Part shown: in pieces, positions 1-9,190 of the stretch
How the letters are laid out: the number at the start of each line of letters is the position of its first letter
Numbering within the stretch: the first letter of the stretch is position 1
Origin: Sipunculus nudus
Lineage: Eukaryota > Annelida > Sipuncula > Golfingiida > Sipunculidae
Assembly: GCA_026874595.1 (NCBI GenBank)
Contig: CM049320.1
Location: 45,204,714-45,268,713 of the forward strand
Direction: 5' to 3'
Length of the DNA stretch: 64,000 bases
Notes under the pieces: generated by a model
Database searches by the model: none
The model's input: only the letters and a program-made list of their open reading frames with translations
What the model was told of the DNA's origin: nothing
Made by a program: the position numbers and the translations under genes

Positions 1-1265
1 TGTAAGTTTAATAATATCAAAATGATCAATCAATAAAATTATTATCAAATGAGTTTGAATGATGCTTGTAAATGAAAAAAAATATATTTTTTTATTTTGG
101 TACCTTTATTTTTAACAAGTTTCCAGACGTATAGAGATATGACCCAAGGGGTCAAATGATAGCTCGGTGCATGGTGCCTTAGAAAAGGCATTAAAATTGA
201 AGAAATAATTGATAGGATTCTAAAATAATAAACCCACATATAGTTGCTTGTTGCTCATGTAAGTTTAATAATATCAAACTGATCAATCAATCAAATTATT
301 ATCAAATGAGTTTGAATGATGCTTGTAAATGAAAAAAACTATATTTTTTTATTTTGGCACCTTTATTTTTAACAAGTTTCCAGATGCATAGAGATGTGAC
401 CCAAGGGGTCAAATGATAGCTCGGTGCATGGTGCCTTAGAAAAGGCATTAAAATTGAAGAAATAATTGATAGGATTCTAAAATAATAAACCTACATATAG
501 TTGCTTGTTGCTCATGTAAGTTAAATAATATCAAACTGATCAATCAATCAAATTATTATCAAATGTGTTTGAATTATGCTTGTAAATGAAAAAAACTATA
601 TTTTTTTATTTTGGCACCTTTATTTTTAACAAGTTTCCAGATGCATAGAGATATGACCCAAGGGGTCACATGATAGCTTGGTGCATGGTGCCTTAGAAAA
701 GGCATTAAAATTGAAGAAATAATTGATAGGATTCTAAAATAATAAACCCACATATAGTTGCTTGTTGCTCATGTAAGTTTAATAATATCAAACTGATCAA
801 TCAATCAAATTATTATCAAATGTGTTTGAATGATGCTTGTAAATGAAAAAAACTATTTTTTTTTATTTTGGCACCTTTATTTTTAACAAGTTTCCAGACG
901 CATAGAGATAGGACCCAAGGGGTCACATGATAGCTCGGTGCATGGTGCCTTAGAAAAGGCATTAAAATTGAAGAAATAATTGATAGGATTCTAAAATAAT
1001 AAACCCACATATAGTTGCTTGTTGCTCATGTAAGTTTAATAATATCAAACTGATCAATCAATCAAATTATTATCAAATGTGTTTGAATGATGCTTGTAAA
1101 TGAAAAAAACTATTTTTTTTTATTTTGGCACCTTTATTTTTAACAAGTTTCCAGACGCATAGAGATAGGACCCAAGGGGTCACATGATAGCTCGGTGCAT
1201 GGTGCCTTAGAAAAGGCATTAAAATTGAAGAAATAATTGATAGGATTCTAAAATAATAAACCCAC
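1..1265. repeat. 257-bp tandem satellite, five units
   Basis: Units begin at 1, 258, 515, 772 and 1029, so the period is exactly 257 bp with no indels. The array probably continues off the left edge. Units 4 and 5 look identical over the roughly 237 bp they share; units 1-3 differ by scattered substitutions. The array stops within the last unit near 1265. Each unit contains the imperfect palindrome GACCCAAGGGGTC and the hairpin TGCCTT-AGAA-AAGGCA. Because 257 is not a multiple of 3, the 64-codon open frame on the minus strand of several units cannot run through the array and is not treated as a gene. Confidence 0.95.
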
Positions 1266-1319
1266 GTAAAATTGTTTCTTCTTATTGTTTGACAATGATA
1301 AAAATACTTCATTCATTTT

Positions 1320-1344
1320 AATATTTCAAATAGTTTGAAATATT
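1320..1344. repeat. Perfect short hairpin just outside the satellite
   Basis: An 11-bp arm AATATTTCAAA, a TAG loop and the exact reverse complement TTTGAAATATT. It lies 55 bp beyond the end of the 257-bp array. No function is assigned. Confidence 0.7.
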
Positions 1345-2690
1345 AGACAATGTGTAATTGTTGTATAAAATGTGTCAAGCTATGTTTTATCCATTTGTTT
1401 CATAACACAAAACAAATTACATGCCGAGTCAGCACACACACGCATATATATAATTTAAAAGGTGTGTTTAAAATGTAATAAGTATGTAATACTTGTATAT
1501 AAAATATATATACCATTAGAGTAAAAATAATGTGTATGTGTGTGTGTAGATTTATAAAGATAGACCTATGTATCAATTTATAACAAAATATCAAATGTAT
1601 TTGTATTTTGTTTTCTCATTACAATATTTTATGTACAAATAATTTGTTATTATAAAAAAATATGCTAAATACAATGTTTGTGTTGTTGTTACAAATTCAC
1701 TGTAATGACATGTATGGGTGCAATTCAGGAAAAACTAGTATACAGGCTCTTGAAAAAAAATTAAACTAGTTTATGGCTAGTATATGTGACATGTTCTACA
1801 CTAGGGATTGTGAAGAAGGTTGTGTGTTGTTTAGGGTCTTCAGATCAGATCAATGTGATTTGAAGGACATCGTTACAGACGAGAAGGCTGTTGATCGAAA
1901 TAACCCAACTGCAGCATTAATGTCCCATCCTATCAAAGTAGCTGCAGTCAAAGCCTGCATTAGTGGCTGAGCTCTCTAAAATATTAAAGATAGTAACAAA
2001 TTGCTCAGTAAGTCATAAAGAGAACTCAAAATCTGTTTCAGCTGTCTCTCTCCTCCCTTGTTGGTATGACTAGCTATATTGCACAAGCAGATGTTACATT
2101 TGCATATCAGATGCATGATACATTGGCATAAGTACCCATGCATTTAATCCAAATATACCTTTACAGATACTGATCAACCTTTCCAAAAGCAACATATGGG
2201 TATATTTGTATTATTGCTTAATCATTATAATTTTAAATCATAATTTATTGTAAATGTACTTTTCTTAGAAAAAAATCTGCTGACAGAGTATTATAACTGA
2301 AATGTATGGCTTCTGGGCACATTCTTTTTTTTTATTTCACAATTCTTAAATTGGGGGGTACTAGAAGTATATACCCCTAAAATCCAAATAAACGTTTTTC
2401 ATCAGCCCAAACAAAAACAGAGACATTATTCTTATAATCTTGCTTGTCAATATTAATTTGCACAAGTAAAGCCTAGCTGAGGCTGTATAGCAAGTACTTT
2501 ACACTGCCAATTAATATAATATAGATTAATAATAACCATGGGGCTTTCCGTCTGGTGGATTGTTATATACAGAACTATATGGACTGTGTATAATGATAAA
2601 TGACTCTTTCATAATTCATTTGACAATGTGAATTTCATGCTTTGTATTATTTGTTTAAATTTATTCAATCTCCCCCTCTCTCTCCTTCTA
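1345..2690. other. AT-rich interval with one unassigned ORF
   Basis: Mostly AT-rich sequence with short AC/GT and AT runs (about 1430-1560). An open frame at 1773-1970 on the + strand (65 codons) is GC-richer than its surroundings. Its second half (about 1840-1970) follows a possible acceptor (TCTTCAG) and reads like ordinary protein sequence, but I recognise no family. It could be a lone exon, a pseudogene fragment or chance. No match to the COMMD9 N-terminal half was found here. Confidence 0.3.
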
Positions 2691-2696
2691 TATATA

Positions 2697-2790
2697 TACA
2701 GTCGAACCTCTATTATGTGGGCACCCTTGGGACTGGACCAAAGTGCCCACTTTATAGAGGTGCCCACTATATGGAGGTAATGAGTGCCGC
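2697..2790. mobile_element. pogo/Tigger-like terminal sequence
   Basis: A TA dinucleotide followed by CAGTCGAACCTCTATT, which resembles the terminal inverted repeat of pogo/Tigger-type TA-target transposons. Just inside it CCTCTATTATGTGGGCAC is answered by the near reverse complement GTGCCCACTTTATAGAGG, a subterminal hairpin common in that group. No partner end in reverse orientation was found nearby, so the other boundary is undefined. Confidence 0.5.
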
Positions 2791-3289
2791 CCCCTAGTAC
2801 GATATATTGCTTGTTATATACATTTTATAAGCACAAAATGGCAAAGCAGCATGCAGTATTTAGCATTTACATGGGAAGTAATAATTCTTAATGATATATT
2901 CTTTGAAAACAAGTCATTTTCTGATAGAAAAATACACAAGTGAAAAAGCAAAGACAGTGCATCACTAATCTAAATAATATCATCTTAAGAAAACATTCTA
3001 TAACAAGTAGGTAAGACACAAACATTAATCCAGTCACTGGAAATCCATTTAACATTTAAAGTGTGTGATACACTTTGAATGAATGTGTTAAATTTTCACA
3101 ATTCTTATACTTGGTGAAAAAGTCTGTGATTGTAGATTGTTTGGAGCAAAGTGCACATTGTAGCTTTGCATTTGCTTTTAGAGTCCAGATTGAACACCAT
3201 TTCAACAGTATGAATCGTTATGTAACAAATGTTAAATAAACACTGCCCTGGTCTAGTGGGCATATACCTGACTAGCTGTGATGGGCAAG
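2791..3289. other. AT-rich interval, no gene seen
   Basis: No coding signal, RNA gene or recognisable repeat end. It may be the interior of the element whose left end lies at 2697. Confidence 0.4.
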
Positions 3290-3420
3290 AGGGACAAGAG
3301 AGTATATGCAACACACCTCTCACTATTTCCCCTTGCCACTTAATCCATGCCTCACTTCACCCGTCCCCCTCTGGTTTCGGCGGATACATGTAGTCGCTTG
3401 TTGACTACCCATATTCTAGT
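3290..3420. repeat. Dispersed repeat G, head segment (copy 1)
   Basis: A roughly 125-bp segment starting TATGCAACACACCTC and ending CCCATATTCTAGTT. It recurs at about 22606-22735 and 36108-36230. The two later copies continue to a palindromic AGGCCTGCAGGCCT-type end; here the head is instead joined to the interior of a family A element. Confidence 0.75.
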
Positions 3421-4845
3421 TTATAAAAGTTATTGGCCCAAATATAATGCACTTTGTAAAAAATCAGGAAAGATATTTACTCACTTCACTTGATAATTGT
3501 TAAAAGTTATAGGCAATTTTTTCATTTATATAAATTTATTTAAATATTGCTAGTTATTGTTATTAATTTATTAAGTTTCTTTTAGAGGCTCTATTGTATT
3601 CATTTGCATCTCCAGACTGCCCACTTCTTGTCACTACAGGCCTGCTTTGGTAACCTTATTCGTGATGCAACACTGGTGCAGCACCCCTGCAGTCACAAGT
3701 GAACAGTTATTCTCATGCCCCACCTATCCCCCCCCCCCCCCCCATCAAGTGTATTGCAATAATTGTTTTTGTTCTATCTCAGTAACTGTATTCCTTTTAT
3801 TGTAAAGCTCTTCCACTCTAATTTACAAAACATTTCTTAAGTAATCCAGAAGATACCATGTTGTGGTAATGTAGCATTTTTAAAGAAATTAATTTCTATT
3901 TATCATTTAATTAAAATATTATTAAATGTATCAGTAGGCATAATTTGATAAAATATGAACCAAATCATGGATAAATAAAGGTGCAATTTAGAATTGTGAA
4001 TTTGGTGTTGTTTACAGATATATATTGTTTTGCAAATTAAAAAATATAGTTTATATAGGAATTAATACATATGTGTGCAAAATGTGACGTTACCCAAGTG
4101 AATCAACTAAATATTCAGATATATATATTATACTGTTAATGTAAGGAAAAATATATAAACTTGAAAAAAAATTGATGTAATAAAAAATTAGGATCTAATG
4201 CAAACATTCGTACATTATTTTCCTGCCTCAGTGGCATTGGAATTTGCTTTGTTTTTCATCTATCTGCCTGTTTTAAGTGGATAATAATTATGAATACTTT
4301 TTTACTGTAAGAACTGCAAAGGTGTTATAACTCCAAAATCTCCCTCCCCCCCCCCTTGAAATTGAGTCCTTCCATTTCAGCATTGGGTACACTTGTTTAA
4401 TTGCAACTGCATAATATATATTAAATAAAAAAATATATACAAAGGTACAGAGGTGTTGTAACTGCCCCCCTGCTCCTCCCACTGCACCCACTAACAAGTC
4501 CTTCCACCTGTTTACTTGGGACTTTATTGCAACTGTTCACATTTTATTAAATTGAAAAAAAAATAAAAACTGCAGAATTGTCAACAGCTTATCAAAAAGC
4601 CAACCAATGAGCATGGTAATAGTATAGATCTTATGTTCACAAACTGCTCGCATGCTTCAGTTTCAACATTAGGAAACCTATGGTAAGATCACAAAAAATT
4701 ATTTGCAACAATATCTTCAATCATATCAACCATCCATGACCTATATTACCTGCTCCTCTTAGAATTAATCTCAATTTGATATTATTTTAGATTTTTCACT
4801 TCAGTGTCAACTTCAGCTGTGCAGTCACCTATGGGTGCCTTGTTT
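3421..4845 (+). mobile_element. Family A element, 5'-truncated
   Basis: The interior matches other family A copies (for example the segment after TTATTGGCCCAAATATAATG parallels about 30290). It contains a poly-C run near 3730, and its 3' end (about 4813-4845) is a decayed CAGCTGAGC / palindrome / TTGTTT terminus. The palindromic head is missing, replaced by dispersed repeat G. It ends about 130 bp before the COMMD9 exon. Confidence 0.7.
4555..4700 (+). pseudogene. LINE endonuclease fragment inside family A
   Basis: Broken frames encode segments like the end of a LINE apurinic endonuclease domain, where a QLI..PT block is followed by an ID/DHLFTN-like block and a later GH motif. The same fragment is present at 31485-31640, also near a family A 3' end, so it belongs to the element rather than being an independent insertion. 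Confidence 0.5.
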
Positions 4846-4972
4846 CATTAGAAGTCCTGCATGTGGTCTTGTGGATGCAAGAAAGAATGGCAAATCTGAC
4901 ATTCTTAATAATCTATAAAAATGTGTATTGCTAAAACTGATTACACATTAGGATCTGTATTATCATTTACAG

Positions 4973-5076
4973 TGTCCTTACCTTGCTTAGTGGATATGAA
5001 TTGGAGAGTGGATGTCAAGATGGCATCTGACAGCCTGCACCGAATGTCTGTTCCAACTTGTATCTTGCAGATGAAG
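4973..5076 (+). CDS. COMMD9: COMMD9-like protein, penultimate coding exon
   Basis: A 104-nt exon with acceptor TCATTTACAG ending at 4972 and donor GTATGT at 5077. After two bases completing a split codon it encodes SLPCLVDMNWRVDVK, then a segment ending SVPTCILQMK: the start of a COMM domain, where LVD.DWRVD followed by PTC.LQMK is typical of COMMD9. COMMD proteins act in the Commander complex, which with the CCC and Retriever parts recycles membrane cargo from endosomes; the COMM domain mediates dimerisation. The exon ends in phase 0, which fits the exon at 42834. The preceding exons were not found and probably lie left of the window. The annotation rests on protein resemblance plus splice-site agreement. 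Confidence 0.85.
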
Positions 5077-5194
5077 GTATGTAGAAACAGATTATTTTCA
5101 AAAACAAGAAATGTATCCAGTGAAAAACACAACAGGCAAAACCTGGAGATCAAATTTTACTCTGTATAAATTAGGGCTAATTATTAGTAACTAA

Positions 5195-5935
5195 TTTTTA
5201 GCTCAGCTGCTATTAGTCATCAGAGCTACAGTGAGGATCCTAAATCCATCATCCATCTGTCAAACTGTCTGTCCATGCATTAGACTGGCATATTTTGAAA
5301 CAATTGGACCTACAAATCCTGTTAGATGTTCTCTTCCCAAACCAAAAAATGGGTTGCTTCAACTTCATTCCTTTTGAGAAATTAAGGAAGACCTCCATTT
5401 TCTCTTGAAATCCTGTTGTTACACTCTAATACTGCTCTTATCAAAACCACTTCTGTTTTTAGCTCAGCTGACTTTAACTCAATTCTGCAATAGCGACAGT
5501 CCTTTGTTTGTCTGCTGTCCATCTGGTAAACTATTAGGTTTTGAAAAAATTGGGCCTAAGAATCCAATATTCAACATACAGTGAAATGTCCCCATGTTCT
5601 CCTACGAAACCAAAAAACTGGCTCAATGTGACTTCATTCCTTCAAGATATTAATGAAAAACTCCATTTTCCATGAAAGACCTCTTGTTAAACTTCAAGAA
5701 TATCCCACTGTGAAAACCACTGGAGTTGTGGTTAAACTTTGCCAAACTTTGAATGTGACACTTCATGTCCTTATAAGTACATTTGATTTTATTTTCAAAT
5801 GATGGACAGATAAGGTTTTTCAGTTTATGTTATCTGACATTTAAAAGCAATTGTTAAAAATTTTAACATATATTTTAAGTTTGGAAGACCAAGTCAAGTA
5901 TTGTTTACAGCAAGCCTTGTTTCAAGCCATGTGTC
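5195..5935 (+). mobile_element. Two overlapping family A 5' fragments
   Basis: A decayed family A head starts at about 5195 (TTTTTAGCTCAGCTGC) and a second at about 5456 (TTTTTAGCTCAGCTGACT). Each is followed by a degraded GTC-rich run and family A core text (GAAATTAAGGAAGACCTCCATTT-like). The first copy is cut off by the second. The segment near 5760-5900 matches about 31800-31940. Confidence 0.7.
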
Positions 5936-6930
5936 ACATCCCCGGAAGAGATGGACACTCCAGGTTCTTTTAAACCAGCTGAGACCTACACTTACACACA
6001 AAAAAGATATGTGTTACAAAAACAAAGCAAATATAATCATAGAAACCATACACTTCTCTTGAGAGGCATGCTACACAAATGTCCACTGAGTCCATATAAA
6101 TACACTAAAACACTCAAGTCCTGGTCACTCCTGTATGAACACAACACAGGAGGGGCCCACTTTAACTGGCTGCAGATCACTGGACTGATGCGCATGTGCC
6201 ACTGGAAGGCCAGCTTTTCAATCCATGCTGCTTACACACAGTTGATCACCAGCGTTCCACACAGCTAAACAAATCTGGGTCCATACGAAATGTGGTAAAA
6301 ATCCTGGGATCACCAAAAGAGGCTCACAACCCTCTCTGCAAGAGCACTTAGGAAATGTCTGTTAAAGACAAATACTGATGTATCCAATACCATGCACAAC
6401 GAGATTCAGTACCAGTCACGATAAGCGTATAAATGGTCCAGGTGTTACTGGACTTCACCACGGCAGAAACACATTGATGTTTAAATAAACACGATTCCAC
6501 TCTCACATGTATATTGTTCTAGACTTGGTACTGGAACCACTCACGCTAGACCTATCACTGGATTTACAGTCCATTGGCAATTACGATATCCACTTTGGAG
6601 TCTGTTACAGAAGAATCTATGTGGCAATACCGAGACACGAATTTTAATCGCAAGAACACTGTCTCACAGCAATACCTGACCCTCCTCATGACCAGTGACA
6701 ATAAATGGTCTGACTACACTTTCTGGCGCGCTGACCTATGAGTTTTTGTTCCCCAAATTTCCTGTTTCCAGCCTAAATACTGCTGCTGACATCACACCTC
6801 CTGACCATCCACAATCTCATGAATACAAAAAAAAAACTGGACGAAAGAGACAAAGTATGAAAAACTAAGCGTACAAATGCATTGCCCCTGTAGTCTACAG
6901 TATGAAAGTCACCACAGAGCCTCTCATGAT
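5936..6930. mobile_element. GC-richer block, candidate solo LTR
   Basis: Base composition changes sharply at TGTCACATCCCCGG (about 5935), which resembles an LTR start, and stays GC-richer to about 6900, where TAGTCTACA could be an LTR end. The 5-bp flanks do not form a convincing target duplication. The open frame at 5951-6268 (105 codons) has no recognisable domain and is low-confidence. It could also be another kind of dispersed element. Confidence 0.3.
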
Positions 6931-7640
6931 CACATATAGCAGTGCTTCACGTTTGAGGCGCGTGGTCATGCTTGCGCACTATCGTGCACCTAATCGCAGC
7001 GCAAGGAGCATTATTGATTGAGCACCTCCGAGCAGCGAAGTCGGCAAAAGTATTGTGAACAGTGTTATGATCAGCGTTATTGAGTCCTATGTGTCTTGTT
7101 CTTTTAACTTAAGGACCTAGCCATGTGCCTCAAGTGGGCTCGTAAAGCGTTAGAAAGGTATCAGGTATGGCAGCGATTTCTCAATATTTGCGCAAGAATT
7201 TTAATAAAATTGCAAGCATTTCCTTGCTCAAGTGCTTGAAAATCACAAGGTAAAAAATAACATTTGGTGCTGAGATTGTTTTTGTCAAGTCTTGATGACC
7301 CTGCAGCCACAATAATAATTAACAACCACTGAGCTGAATAAATCTTCAGTCCAGTTTGAAATTTGCCTTTATTGTTATATGTATACTGTCGATGTAGTCA
7401 AGCAACCATTTAGATCCAGCTACTTCTGTGCTCATTTAATTTGGCACATTTTGCCATCAGACAGTTCGGGCACCAGTGTGCATATATTATGATGAATAGG
7501 ATGCTGGGCCAGCCCTCAGGACCAGCAATCTGTATATCGATGCAACAGTCTTTTGTTTTAAACTTTTGTTGATAGTTTACCGACGTTGTTTTAGGTCTAA
7601 ATATTATTTAAAAAAGTACTGTTGGCTTATAAAATGCTTT
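6931..7640. other. No gene recognised
   Basis: Contains a CpG-containing patch at about 6950-7060 and otherwise AT-rich sequence. No tRNA, no ORF of note and no clear repeat end. Confidence 0.4.
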
Positions 7641-7949
7641 GATATCCCACTGAAGTTTACTTAGCCAGGCTTAATGCCCAAGGTTCCCAAAGGCCCGCTA
7701 AACTTTACGGCTCCTAAACTTTGAAAGTTTCATGAAAAATAGAAATTTTCATGACAAATACACATGTACGGACTTTTTTTCACAATGCCTGCAGATTTTG
7801 GCCTGATTTTTGGTGTGTGGGCAGATAATGACCAGTTACAGATCGAGTTCGCGTTTCGTCCCGGTTGACCTTATTTTGACCGTTTTACACCTCCTTAATT
7901 AGAAAATTTCATGAAAAATAGAAATTTTCATGACAAATACACATGTACA
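7641..7949. repeat. Family F-type repeat fragment
   Basis: The segment containing GTTCGCGTTTCGTCCCGGTT and paired GAAATTTTCATGA blocks reappears at about 12630-12900, where it forms part of a longer element ending in family F style. Two internal copies of a CATGAAAAATAGAAATTTTC block about 190 bp apart show that the repeat is itself tandem. Confidence 0.6.
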
Positions 7950-8626
7950 GCCGTTTTTAGCCCTCAGCTCATAGGCTGATGGGCTATTGTCATCACCCAA
8001 GCTGTCTGTCTGTCCGTCCGTGTGTCAGTCCGTCTGTCTGTCTGACGTCCGACTGTCCGCGTCTGTTAACTTTTACCTTGTGAGCAGGATTTCTCTAAAA
8101 GGATTCACGGTTTGAATTTTATTTCATCAGTGAAGATGTATATAGATAAAATCTCAGTCAAGTTCGAAGATGGGTGACCTTGACCCATTTTATCTGAATC
8201 TTTTATTTTATTTCGGTGAATAAAATTAAGCATGTACTGAAAACTCCAATGTGCAAAACGTTTTAATAGGGATTCAAGGAATAATTTTATAGATGCCATG
8301 TTGTTATATATAAACTTAAATGCATTATTCCCTTGAAAGTGAAATGAAGCTATTAGTCCATTCTGTCCACTTGCCTGTCCATCTGCAAATTTTTCATATG
8401 CATCACAGTATCTCAAAACTTTTACTTTTTTCTTCATGACAGTCTTGTCCGAGTATTAGTTTGCAATCATATATTGAGAACTTTACTATAACCAAGTAGG
8501 AGGGCCCTTTCCTCTTAGCTTCTCATATGCTTATATAAATAAAAAACATTACAATAGAATATTGTTCATATTTTGCATTTGCAAAAATTTCAAACTTAAG
8601 CTGGTTGTAGTGACCCATGGGTCCTT
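7950..8626 (+). mobile_element. Family B element, complete
   Basis: The head AGCCCTCAGC-(TCATAG)-GCTGATGGGCT is a near-perfect hairpin followed by a TCTG/TCCG run (about 8005-8065). The 3' end holds the exact palindrome GACCCATGGGTC at 8612-8623 followed by CTTTGTTT. The total is about 675 bp. A related interior segment lies at 40435-41010. No transposase is encoded; the minus-strand open frame at 8105-8437 is a shadow that recurs in the other copy with broken frames. Confidence 0.75.
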
Positions 8627-8629
8627 TGT

Positions 8630-9190
8630 TTATATTCTGGATTCTCAACATCATTGTTTGGCTAAAACTGAATAAATACCAGACATGGTGCAAATACTTG
8701 GCAAATGTATATGAATATGAATATGTATATGTACTCCATTATAAAATTTCTTGCATAAGAATGGGAATTCAGGTAAAAATGAAAGTATTTGAATACCAGT
8801 GCAAATACTTTCAACATGTATTCATGAATGCATTCATGAATATATTCTATAATATTATTTTAATAATCATTTCAGTTATATTTTATTAAAAAACATCATA
8901 TGATTCTCTTATTATTTTTAATAAAAATTATATTTGGCACAATATTTGTTATTAAATTTTAATAAATAGTTAAACTCTTTATCTTATATGTGCTGCTTAT
9001 CAGTTATATGGCCAAGTCAAAATCTGTTTGACAGTAGCACTCCATTTATTAATAAAATAAATGAAATCAATCTCTTCCCTGTCTCCAAAGAAACTATCAA
9101 AATCATACATAAGCTTAGAACTAACAACTCATAATACAGCTTATATTTATTTCCACACAAAACCAGCATGTGCCTCATTTCAAAATCATA
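8630..9190. repeat. Dispersed repeat shared with 52095-52366, plus LINE fragment
   Basis: The first 300 bp (CTGAATAAATACCAGACATGG onward) match 52105-52366, which also lies just upstream of a family A element. At about 9045-9130 a broken + strand frame reads like the region leading into a LINE reverse transcriptase (an FPVSKETIKII-like block), so part of this interval is a decayed LINE. Confidence 0.5.

Noticed and set aside
45-1312. Repeated 64-79 codon minus-strand ORFs in the first 1.3 kb
   Set aside because: They recur once per 257-bp satellite unit, the period is not a multiple of three, and the product has no domain features.
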